In this document: positions 22,943-30,341 of the stretch, in pieces
How positions within the stretch are numbered: position 1 is the first letter of the stretch
How the letters are laid out: every line of letters starts with the position of its first letter
Translations under genes and position numbers: made by a program
NCBI GenBank assembly: GCA_025462865.1
Contig: JAOAPI010000109.1
Coordinates: forward strand, 1 to 37,822
Length of the DNA: 37,822 nucleotides
Reading direction: 5' to 3'
Source of the DNA: Candidatus Sulfotelmatobacter sp.
GTDB lineage: Bacteria; Acidobacteriota; Terriglobia; Terriglobales; Acidobacteriaceae
Notes under the pieces: model-generated
What the model was told of the DNA's origin: nothing
Database searches by the model: none
The model's input: the letters and a program-made list of their open reading frames with translations, nothing else

Positions 22943-23872
22943 ATGGCGCCTCGGAAACGGTCCGCGTCCCGGAAACCTGACAGGAGCAAAAAGAGGTCGA
23001 AGGCTATCAAGCGGATGGCCCCACATGGTCTGGTAATCATCACCGGAATGAGCGGCTCCGGCAAGGCTTCGGTGCTCAAGGCTTTCGAGGATCTCGGCTA
23101 TTACTGCGTCGACAACCTTCCTGTTGAACTGATCCCTCGCTTTGCGGAGCTAGCCTTGCAGTCGGCCGAGATTCGGCGTACGGCGCTGGTAGTCGACGTG
23201 CGCGAAGGCTCCAAGCTCGATCAATTCCCCGGAATCCTTAGCGCGGTAAAGCGCATGATCCCCACGAAGGTCGCCTTCCTCGAAGCTTCTGACGCGGTCC
23301 TGCTGCGGCGCTTCAGCGAGACCCGCCGCCCGCATCCGCTGGGCACGGATGCACCCGTCAATGCTTCGCTCAAAGCCGAGCGGCGTCACCTTGAAGGCAT
23401 TCGAGCTCTCGCCGACTTCGTCATCGATACTTCAAAATTTAATGTGCACGAATTGCGCGCCCACATCACCGAGCGCTTCAGCGAGCAGGCGGCGGAGAAA
23501 AGCATTCTGGTGTCGTGCGTAAGTTTTGGTTTTCGTCATGGAGTACCCGAGGAAGCCGATCTAGTTTTCGACGTTCGCTTTCTGCCCAATCCCCACTTCG
23601 TGCCCGCATTCCGGCCGCTGACGGGACTGAATCCCCGAGTGGCCAAGTACATCCGGTCGTTTCCACAGACCCGCGAATTCGTTCGCCGCATTTCCGATCT
23701 GCTGGTTTACCTTCTGCCGCACTACATCAACGAAGGCAAAAGTTATCTCACCATCAGTTTCGGCTGCACTGGCGGCCAGCACCGTTCCGTGATGATTGCC
23801 GAGGAAGTGGGCAAGCGGCTTCACAAAGCCGGATACCGTTTGAAGACCGTTCATCGCGACATGCCCAGGTAA
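22943..23872 (+). CDS. rapZ: RNase adapter / nucleotide-binding protein RapZ (YvcJ family)
   Basis: 309 aa. The N-terminus (1-25) is a very basic extension not normally present. The P-loop region reads VIITGMSGSGKASVLKAFED, then GYYCVDNLPVELIPRF. The C-terminal domain has the family's SFGFRHGVPEEADLVFDVRF, LPNPHFVPAFRPLTG and GCTGGQHRSVMIAE. In enteric bacteria RapZ senses glucosamine-6-phosphate and guides RNase E to small RNAs controlling glmS. In Bacillus, YvcJ is a nucleotide-binding protein with a role in competence. The role in Acidobacteriota is unknown. The Walker A residue after Lys41 is Ala42 instead of Ser/Thr, with Ser43 next. First gene of a long co-directional housekeeping block. 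M25 is an alternative start. Confidence 0.93.
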   Translation: MAPRKRSASRKPDRSKKRSKAIKRMAPHGLVIITGMSGSGKASVLKAFEDLGYYCVDNLPVELIPRFAELALQSAEIRRTALVVDVREGSKLDQFPGILSAVKRMIPTKVAFLEASDAVLLRRFSETRRPHPLGTDAPVNASLKAERRHLEGIRALADFVIDTSKFNVHELRAHITERFSEQAAEKSILVSCVSFGFRHGVPEEADLVFDVRFLPNPHFVPAFRPLTGLNPRVAKYIRSFPQTREFVRRISDLLVYLLPHYINEGKSYLTISFGCTGGQHRSVMIAEEVGKRLHKAGYRLKTVHRDMPR

Positions 23873-23879
23873 TTAGAAG

Positions 23880-23996
23880 GACGTCGTTGGTCGTTCTTCG
23901 TTAGTGGTTGGCTGTTATGAAACCGCTGCTGTCTCGGCCAAACGACAAACGACCAACGACAAGCGACCAACGACCGACAATGCCAACGACAAACCA
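23880..23996. repeat. GTCGTTGGTCGTT-type inverted and direct repeats
   Basis: The left arm 23883-23902 (GTCGTTGGTCGTTCTTCGTT) is the near-exact complement of 23941-23960 (18 of 20). The right side then iterates ACGACCAACGAC/AAGCGACCAACGACC up to ~23996. This low-complexity intergenic repeat fills most of the gap between rapZ and the ABC exporter. No terminator T-run is seen. Confidence 0.75.
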
Positions 23997-24077
23997 CCAG
24001 CAACCGCAGTAAAATAAGCCCTTGCATCCCACGCCTATACGTTCGTCAGTTAGCCGGTATGGCCTGCCCGGAGCGCT

Positions 24078-25922
24078 ATGCGCCAACTGACTCGACTTGT
24101 CCGATACGCGCTGCCTTACTGGTGGCAGATTCTGTCTTCAGTTGTGCTGATGGCGGCCGTAGGTGCCCTCGACGCCTTCAAGTATTTGCTGGTGCGGCCG
24201 GTGTTCGATCGCGTGCTGAATCCCTCCACCGGTTCTAGGGACATTCAGTTATTCGCGATTCCCGGCACCCATCATGCGATCTTCCTCCAGCAGTTCGTTC
24301 CAGCACGATTCACAAACGCCTGGACAATTGTCGCGTTCGCACTAGTCGCATCCACAATTCTGAAAGGAATCTGCGATTACGCTGGCACGTACTTGGTGAA
24401 TCACGCCGGCTTTGGCATGATTACCGATCTACGCGATGATCTCTACAACGCAATTCTTCGTCGCTCAGCCGCATTTTTCTCTAAGCACACCACCGGCACT
24501 CTACTCTCCGCAATCATTAACGATATCGAACGCGTGCAGTACGCCATGTCGACCGTGCTCGCCGAGTTCCTGCAGCAATTCTTCACCTTCGTATCCGTAG
24601 CGGCGGTGGTGGTTGTTCTCGGCGGAAACTTGGCGTGGGTGCTTCTGCTGTTTCTTCCCATCATTATTTATTCTTCCCGAAAGATTGGATCTCGCGTGCG
24701 CAGCACCACCCGGCAGGGACAAGACAAACTTGCCGAGATACAGAATATCCTGCACGAAAGCATTACCGGCAATCGCATCGTCAAGGCCTTCAACAGCGAG
24801 AAGTGGGAGATCTCACGTTTTCGCGGCGCTGCGCATCGCCTGTTCCGCGCGAACCTGCGGTCAGTTGCCGCGACCGCCATCAGTTCGCCGCTCATGGATA
24901 TTGTCGGGGCGGTCGGGATTGCCCTGCTGTTGCTGATGGGCCGCGATCGGATCGCGCACAATCAAATGACCCCCGGAGTCTTTGTAGCATTCATCACCGC
25001 GGTATTCAGCCTCTACAATCCCGTACGCAAGTTTGCTCTATTCAATAACAATTTCCAGCAGGCCCTGGGCGCTTCCAGCGAAATCTTTAAGTTCATGGAC
25101 GTCGAAGATGACGTCCGCGAAAAGCCCCACGCCAGGCGCTTGCCGCCGTTTGCCGAAATCGTGCAGTTCGATCACGTCAGCTTCACTTACGGCAGCGATG
25201 GACAGGACGCTCGCGTGTTGCATGATATCAACCTCGAGGTTCGCCGCGGGGAAGTTGTGGCAATCGTTGGCTCCAGCGGTTCAGGCAAAAGCACTCTGGT
25301 ACACCTGATCCCGCGTTTCTTCGATGCCACTCATGGCACTCTGTTCATCGACGGCCACGACGTGCGGGATGTAACCCTGGCCTCCTTGCGCGAACAAGTG
25401 GGAATCGTTACGCAGGAAACCATTTTATTTAACGACACTGTTCGCAACAACATCGCGTATGGTCAGCCGCATGTGACGCTCAAGGATGTCGAGGCCGCCG
25501 CCCGTGCCGCCTTAGCGCACGATTTCATCAAGGCCCTGCCTGCGGGTTACGATGAAGTGATCGGCGAGCGCGGCGTGCGTCTTTCCGGCGGAGAACGGCA
25601 GCGCATCGCTATCGCCCGGGCAATCTTAAAAAACGCACCGATTTTGATTTTGGACGAAGCGACCTCGGCTCTCGACAGCGAATCGGAAGCTCTTGTTCAA
25701 TCGGCGCTGCACAACCTGATGAGCGGCCGCACCGTGTTTGTGATCGCTCACCGTTTGTCCACGGTACGCCGCGCCGATCGCATTGTTGTAATCGAAAATG
25801 GCGCCATCGCAGATGCCGGTTCGCACGAAGATCTGATGACGAAGTTGGGGACCTATCGCCGCTTGTACGAGTTGCAGTTCGCCGACTTCGAGCAGAAGAT
25901 GGAGCCAGCGCAACCCAGTTGA
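24078..25922 (+). CDS. ABC exporter, fused permease-ATPase (MsbA/lipid exporter type)
   Basis: 614 aa; GGAG precedes the ATG. The N-terminal ~330 residues are a six-helix type I exporter domain (YWWQILSSVVLMAAVGALDA, WTIVAFALVASTILKGICDY, FTFVSVAAVVVVLGGNLAWV, MDIVGAVGIALLLLMG). The ATPase domain has Walker A GSSGSGKST (~398), Q-loop TQETILFND, signature LSGGERQ (~502), Walker B ILILDEATS (~521) and the H-loop IAHRLS. The closest functional class is homodimeric lipid A/lipid flippases such as MsbA, but multidrug or peptide export cannot be excluded. The position between rapZ and yicC-gmk is a frequent acidobacterial arrangement by my recollection. 30 bases separate it from yicC. Confidence 0.9.
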   Translation: MRQLTRLVRYALPYWWQILSSVVLMAAVGALDAFKYLLVRPVFDRVLNPSTGSRDIQLFAIPGTHHAIFLQQFVPARFTNAWTIVAFALVASTILKGICDYAGTYLVNHAGFGMITDLRDDLYNAILRRSAAFFSKHTTGTLLSAIINDIERVQYAMSTVLAEFLQQFFTFVSVAAVVVVLGGNLAWVLLLFLPIIIYSSRKIGSRVRSTTRQGQDKLAEIQNILHESITGNRIVKAFNSEKWEISRFRGAAHRLFRANLRSVAATAISSPLMDIVGAVGIALLLLMGRDRIAHNQMTPGVFVAFITAVFSLYNPVRKFALFNNNFQQALGASSEIFKFMDVEDDVREKPHARRLPPFAEIVQFDHVSFTYGSDGQDARVLHDINLEVRRGEVVAIVGSSGSGKSTLVHLIPRFFDATHGTLFIDGHDVRDVTLASLREQVGIVTQETILFNDTVRNNIAYGQPHVTLKDVEAAARAALAHDFIKALPAGYDEVIGERGVRLSGGERQRIAIARAILKNAPILILDEATSALDSESEALVQSALHNLMSGRTVFVIAHRLSTVRRADRIVVIENGAIADAGSHEDLMTKLGTYRRLYELQFADFEQKMEPAQPS

Positions 25923-25952
25923 CGTCAGCAACAAGGATTTAAGAAATCACTC

Positions 25953-26897
25953 ATGCCGATCCGCTCCATGACGGGCTTTGCGCAGGTCAAAGGTGAACTC
26001 ATAAGCCAGACCGACGGAAGCAATCCGCCTCGGACTGCATTGGCGGCCAGCCAAAGCAACGGTCAGCTCGCTTTTTCACTCTCGCTGAAGTCAGTGAATC
26101 ACCGTTTTCTCGATCTACATTTTCGCTTGCCCTCAGGCTCTGACTCTCTTGAAATGCAACTCCGCCGTCTGCTTAAGGAAAAGATTGCCCGGGGCCACGT
26201 CGAAGTTACGCTGAGCCTCGAGCGCGGCAGCAGCGAGGTCCTGGCTTTGAATCGTCCTCTGGTCACCGCTTATATCAAGGCGTTTCGGGCCGCAGCCGCC
26301 GAATTCTCAGTAGCAGCCGAACCCGATCTCAATACAATCCTGCGGATTCCGGGTGCCCTCGATTCCGCCCGTGATCCTGAAGAAGGGGCGCTCGAGTCGG
26401 CGGTAATGGCCAGAGTGGGCGAGGTGCTTGATCATCTGAACCAGATGCGCGAGCAAGAGGGCCGCAGCATTGAACGCGAACTTCGCCAGCGCATGGAACA
26501 TTTGAGTGAAGCCGTAAAAATCGTGCAGACTTACCGCCGAACCGTCTTGCAGAACTATGTGGACCGGCTCCAGACAAGATTGCAGGAGTTGCTCGGCGCC
26601 GGCACGGACCGCGAACGAGTGCTCCAGGAAGCCGCGCTGCTCGTCGATCGCAGCGACATTCAGGAAGAGATTGTACGTCTGGAAAATCACGTGCAGCATT
26701 TTCTCGGACTGCTCGACGAAAACGGCGAGGTAGGCAAGAAGCTTGATTTCCTGCTCCAGGAAATGAATCGCGAAGCGAATACTTTGCTTTCGAAGACTTC
26801 CGGCCTGGCAGGCGACGCGCTGAAAATCACCGAGGCCGGACTCGCCATGAAGGCCGAAATCGAAAAATCGCGCGAGCAGGTGCAGAACCTGGAATGA
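25953..26897 (+). CDS. yicC: YicC-family endoribonuclease
   Basis: 314 aa. Starts with the family hallmark MPIRSMTGFAQVKGE and ends with the equally typical DFLLQEMNREANTLLSKTSG and MKAEIEKSREQVQNLE. An inserted Ser/Thr/Gln-rich stretch (residues ~17-35) sits after the first strand, making it slightly longer than the ~290-aa norm. The central region is coiled-coil-like (EREL RQRMEHLSEAVKIVQTYRR). YicC proteins are metal-dependent endoribonucleases; in E. coli YicC cleaves small RNA such as RyhB. The stop overlaps the gmk start by four bases (ATGA), so the two are translationally coupled, a pairing conserved in many phyla. Confidence 0.93.
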   Translation: MPIRSMTGFAQVKGELISQTDGSNPPRTALAASQSNGQLAFSLSLKSVNHRFLDLHFRLPSGSDSLEMQLRRLLKEKIARGHVEVTLSLERGSSEVLALNRPLVTAYIKAFRAAAAEFSVAAEPDLNTILRIPGALDSARDPEEGALESAVMARVGEVLDHLNQMREQEGRSIERELRQRMEHLSEAVKIVQTYRRTVLQNYVDRLQTRLQELLGAGTDRERVLQEAALLVDRSDIQEEIVRLENHVQHFLGLLDENGEVGKKLDFLLQEMNREANTLLSKTSGLAGDALKITEAGLAMKAEIEKSREQVQNLE

Positions 26898-27604
26898 GCG
26901 TTCCCGCCCACAAACCTCTCGTTTACATTATTTCGGCCCCTTCCGGTTCGGGCAAGTCGACCCTGGTCAACGAACTGTTGAAGTCGGTGAGCGATTTGGA
27001 GTTTTCCATTTCCTATACCACGCGGGCTCCGCGCGGCAGTGAGACCGATGGCAGACAATACTATTTTGTCACGCGAACTGAATTCGAGAAGATGATTCGC
27101 GACGGCGAGTTTCTCGAGCATGCCGAAGTTTTCGGCAACTACTACGGGACGGCCCGACGCTTTCTGCACGATGCCGAAAACAATGGCCGCGACCTATTGT
27201 TAGATATCGATGTGCAGGGGGCCGCGCAGATCAAGCAAAAACTCCCCGAAGCCACCAGTATTTTTATTCTGCCGCCCAATCGCAAGACGTTGGAAGAGCG
27301 CCTGCGCAAGCGAAGCGAGGATTGCGAAGAGGTCATCCAGCGCCGTCTAATCACGGCCGCACACGAGATCGAAAACTACGATCGTTACAGCTTCATTCTG
27401 ATTAACGATCACCTGGAAGAATCCATCGAGATTCTTCAAGCCATCGTCCGATCCGAGCGCTTACTACGTGCTGGGCGGCCGCTCTCGGCTGACGAATCCA
27501 AATTTGTAGAAATGGCGGACTGTTGCCGCCTGGCCAATGTTCGCGAACGGGTGAAGCCGATCTTGGACTCATTCAGAACTTCGGATGCCCCTGGGCGGGA
27601 TTAG
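26894..27604 (+). CDS. gmk: Guanylate kinase
   Basis: 236 aa. It phosphorylates GMP to GDP with ATP. P-loop SAPSGSGKST (14-23); GMP-binding region SISYTTRAPRGSETDGRQYY; EFLEHAEVFGNYYGT; then LLDIDVQGAAQIKQKLPEA and SIFILPPNRKTLEERLRKR. The lid arginine region is RSEDCEEVIQRRL. The last ~35 residues (ADCCRLANVRERVKPILDSF) extend past the usual ~207-aa end. The ATG overlaps the yicC stop. The rpoZ gene follows on the same strand, giving the common gmk-rpoZ order. Confidence 0.96.
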   Translation: MSVPAHKPLVYIISAPSGSGKSTLVNELLKSVSDLEFSISYTTRAPRGSETDGRQYYFVTRTEFEKMIRDGEFLEHAEVFGNYYGTARRFLHDAENNGRDLLLDIDVQGAAQIKQKLPEATSIFILPPNRKTLEERLRKRSEDCEEVIQRRLITAAHEIENYDRYSFILINDHLEESIEILQAIVRSERLLRAGRPLSADESKFVEMADCCRLANVRERVKPILDSFRTSDAPGRD

Positions 27605-27757
27605 TCCTTAGTAACTATATTCGGCGGCCGCAGCCCCCATAAGTTTCAGTTTCATGGGAAAATAGGGGAGCAGTTGTTCTTGGCTTCCCCCGGCAAAGAA
27701 CGAAGCGCACCAACTTTCGTCAATCAAGTTCAGAATCCCAGCAAGGGGAGAGAATCC

Positions 27758-27994
27758 ATGAAATTGATCGAAGGCTTCGACAGCAACTACCGTTACATTT
27801 TGGTCGCAGCTCGACGCGCCCGCCAACTGCAATCCGGAGCGCCGCCGGTGGTCCAAACCAATTCACGCAAACCTTGCCGCATTGCGCAAGATGAAATTCG
27901 CGCGGGCAAGGTGAAATGGGAAATTCCAGAAACCCGCAGCGCCGCTGAACAGGCTGCCGAGGCTCTGGACCAGGCTTTCGGTCACGACGCGTAA
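27758..27994 (+). CDS. rpoZ: RNA polymerase omega subunit
   Basis: 78 aa from the ATG at 27758, with GGGGAGAG as Shine-Dalgarno. Although an in-frame start exists 84 bases upstream, its translation has no family resemblance. The omega signature is seen in FDSNYRYILVAARRARQLQS followed by GAPPVV and a C-terminal helix IPETRSAAEQAAEALDQAF. Omega assists assembly of beta' into RNA polymerase and in proteobacteria contributes to ppGpp binding. The position directly after gmk supports the call. Confidence 0.88.
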   Translation: MKLIEGFDSNYRYILVAARRARQLQSGAPPVVQTNSRKPCRIAQDEIRAGKVKWEIPETRSAAEQAAEALDQAFGHDA

Positions 27995-28055
27995 ACGTAT
28001 TTGAAGCATCTATATTCTTGTTAGGTAGCCTTCGCTGAAGGCCGGATTCATACAG

Positions 28056-28108
28056 GGCACGCCTTCAGGCGTGCCGAAGCTCCGGCGAAGCTGACACGCC
28101 TTTAGGCG
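28056..28108. repeat. Paired short palindromes (CACGCCT..AGGCG type)
   Basis: GGCACGCCT TC AGGCGTGCC (28056-28075) is a perfect 9-bp inverted repeat. A second, shorter copy, CGCCT TT AGGCG (28097-28108), follows 21 bases later. They lie between rpoZ and coaBC with no T-run, and look like REP-type units; they may also act as a weak stem-loop after rpoZ. Confidence 0.75.
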
Positions 28109-28123
28109 CTGCCTGGTGAATAT

Positions 28124-29341
28124 ATGAAGATCGCTCTCGGAGTCACGGGCGGCATCGCGGCCTACAAGGCAGCTGAGATTGTGCGGCTCCTGCAAGACCG
28201 GGGCATTCGCGTGCAAGTCATCATGACGCGCTCAGCCCAGGAGTTTGTTCGTCCGCTCACCTTCGCCGCACTCTCCGGCGAGAAAGTCATTACCGGAATG
28301 TTCGCTCCCGGCGAAGAGCACACGGCCAACATCGATTCCGCCATCGAACACATCGCAGTCGCGCAGTCGATTGATGCCTTGCTCGTAGCTCCTGCAACCG
28401 CCGATGTTCTTGCGCATTTCGCGCAAGGCATAGCCAGCGACTTTCTCACCACGCTCTATCTTGCTACTACCGCGCCCATCGTTGTCGCGCCCGCAATGAA
28501 CGTCAACATGTGGAATCATCCGGCGACGCAGGCGAATCTGGAAATTCTTCGGCAGCGCGGCGTGAAGATCGTCGAGCCCGGCTCAGGATATCTTGCCTGT
28601 GGCATGACCGGCTCCGGCCGTCTTGCCGAGAACGACGCCGTCGTTACAGCAGTTCTCGAAGCGCTCGGCGCATCGCAGGATCTCGCAGGGGAAACTGTAT
28701 TGATCACGGCTGGGCCAACGCGCGAGAAAATTGATCCCGCCCGCTATCTCACGAATCGTTCCAGCGGACGGATGGGCTACGCTGTAGCCGAAGCCGCATT
28801 GCGCCGCGGTGCCCGTGTGCTTCTGGTCAGTGGCCCTACTGCGCTTACGCCACCGGGAGCGGCTGAGTTCACAAGCGTCGAATCCGCCGTACAGATGTTC
28901 GATGCTGTCATCAATCTTTTGCCGCAGGCCACCATCGTCATCAAAACCGCTGCCGTTTCTGATTACCGCGCGAGGCAGGCGTCGCCCCAAAAAATCAAGC
29001 GCAAGGGACCGATGACGCTCGACCTCAAGCCCACTGCCGATATCCTGAAGGAGATTTCTCTCCGCAAGCAGTCGCAGATTATCATCGGCTTTGCCGCGGA
29101 GACCGAGAACGTCCTCGAAAACGCCCGCCAGAAGCTCGCAGCCAAGCACCTCGATGCCATCGTAGTCAACGACGTGTCTCGCGAAGGCATTGGCTTCGAC
29201 TCGGATCGCAATCAGGTAACCATTATTAGTCATGACGAGGTCGTCGAAACTCCTGAAACGACGAAGTGGGAAGTGGCTCAGCGGGTCCTTGATCAGGTTG
29301 TCCGGATCCGGCAAAAGCGCAAATCTCCCGTGCAAGCCTGA
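28124..29341 (+). CDS. coaBC: Bifunctional phosphopantothenoylcysteine decarboxylase / phosphopantothenate-cysteine ligase
   Basis: 405 aa. It performs two consecutive steps of coenzyme A synthesis. The CoaC half (1-~185) is a flavoprotein: LGVTGGIAAYKAAEIVRLLQ, the catalytic His in SAIEHIAVAQ, PAMNVNMW (the PxMNxxMW motif) and the substrate-clamp ACGMTGSGRLAE. The CoaB half contains LITAGPTREKIDPARYLTNR, SSGRMGYAVAEAALRRGA, a KTAAVSDYRA segment, KIKRKG (catalytic Lys region) and IIGFAAET, ending VNDVSREGIGFDSDRNQVTI. Full expected length. A single polypeptide as in most bacteria. Confidence 0.96.
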   Translation: MKIALGVTGGIAAYKAAEIVRLLQDRGIRVQVIMTRSAQEFVRPLTFAALSGEKVITGMFAPGEEHTANIDSAIEHIAVAQSIDALLVAPATADVLAHFAQGIASDFLTTLYLATTAPIVVAPAMNVNMWNHPATQANLEILRQRGVKIVEPGSGYLACGMTGSGRLAENDAVVTAVLEALGASQDLAGETVLITAGPTREKIDPARYLTNRSSGRMGYAVAEAALRRGARVLLVSGPTALTPPGAAEFTSVESAVQMFDAVINLLPQATIVIKTAAVSDYRARQASPQKIKRKGPMTLDLKPTADILKEISLRKQSQIIIGFAAETENVLENARQKLAAKHLDAIVVNDVSREGIGFDSDRNQVTIISHDEVVETPETTKWEVAQRVLDQVVRIRQKRKSPVQA

Positions 29342-29381
29342 AGTGAGTTAGTTTCTCTTTTCTCAATTACAATCGAAACCA

Positions 29382-30224
29382 ATGCCCCATCCTCTTGATC
29401 CGGACTTGCGGCGCGCTCTCGCCGAACGCGTTCTCTACTGCCGTGAGATGGGCATTTATGATTTCTACCGGCGAGAGGCGACCGCCGAACCGTCATCTTC
29501 AACATCCCAACCCGAACTGCGAGAGGAAATGGCCGCAAGAAAATCCGCTGTCGCCCCAGTGATTGTCGAGGATAGTCTCGTCTCGATCACTCCAAACCCT
29601 GAGCAGAACGCGAACGATCCGAGCGTCGCGCTGAGGTTGATTCGCGAGGATCTTGGCGAGTGCACGCGCTGCCAACTTCACCAGCAGGGCCGCCAACAGA
29701 TTGTATTCGGTGTGGGCAATCCTCGAGCCGAGTTGATGTTCGTGGGCGAAGGACCAGGTGCCGACGAAGACGCGCAGGGCGAACCTTTCGTCGGTCGCGC
29801 GGGGCAGTTGCTCAACAATATGATCAAGGCCATGGGCCTGCGGCGTGAGAATGTTTACATCGCGAACATCGTGAAGTGCCGTCCTCCAGGAAACCGAACA
29901 CCGGAGCCGGATGAGTGCGGGACCTGCTCGCCATTTCTGATGCGTCAAATTGCGGCTATCAAGCCCAAGGTTGTGGTGGCTCTGGGTGCGACCGCGGCTA
30001 AAAATTTGCTGACGATGAATTCATCTCTCGGTGATTTGCGAGGCCGCTGGTTCGACTTCAAGCCCAGGGGCAGCGATGCATCATGGCCAGGGGCGCGCCT
30101 TGCCGTCACATATCACCCTGCCTACCTGCTCCGCGATCCGCGCCAAAAAGGCGAGGCCTGGAAGGATCTCCAAATGGTGATGAAATTTCTCGGCATTGAA
30201 CCCCCAAAGAAAACTGCCGACTAG
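29382..30224 (+). CDS. Uracil-DNA glycosylase, iron-sulfur family 4 type
   Basis: 280 aa. It removes uracil from DNA to start base excision repair. The catalytic domain (~90-270) shows [42 protein letters not shown] and the distal motif [12 protein letters not shown]. Four cysteines typical of the [4Fe-4S] cluster are present: ECTRC (two), KCRPP and the Cys of PDEC (with a fifth two residues on in CGTC). The first ~90 residues ([20 protein letters not shown], then a Ser/Glu-rich linker) are an N-terminal extension found in many family 4/phage-polymerase-related UDGs. Located between coaBC and priA, an arrangement that keeps repair and replication restart together. Confidence 0.93.
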   Translation: MPHPLDPDLRRALAERVLYCREMGIYDFYRREATAEPSSSTSQPELREEMAARKSAVAPVIVEDSLVSITPNPEQNANDPSVALRLIREDLGECTRCQLHQQGRQQIVFGVGNPRAELMFVGEGPGADEDAQGEPFVGRAGQLLNNMIKAMGLRRENVYIANIVKCRPPGNRTPEPDECGTCSPFLMRQIAAIKPKVVVALGATAAKNLLTMNSSLGDLRGRWFDFKPRGSDASWPGARLAVTYHPAYLLRDPRQKGEAWKDLQMVMKFLGIEPPKKTAD

Positions 30225-30341
30225 AAATCCGTCATCGCTTTGCACTGCGAGGGGACCTTGGTTCTTGCCGGCGCTATCACTGAAGCTGCCCAGGGAGACT
30301 CATCGCTCGGGCAATTACTGAAAAGGTTATCCTTCCAATCA

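Noticed and set aside
24500..25050. Long alternative frames inside the ABC exporter gene
   Set aside because: Shadows of the exporter, which has all ABC motifs in one continuous frame.
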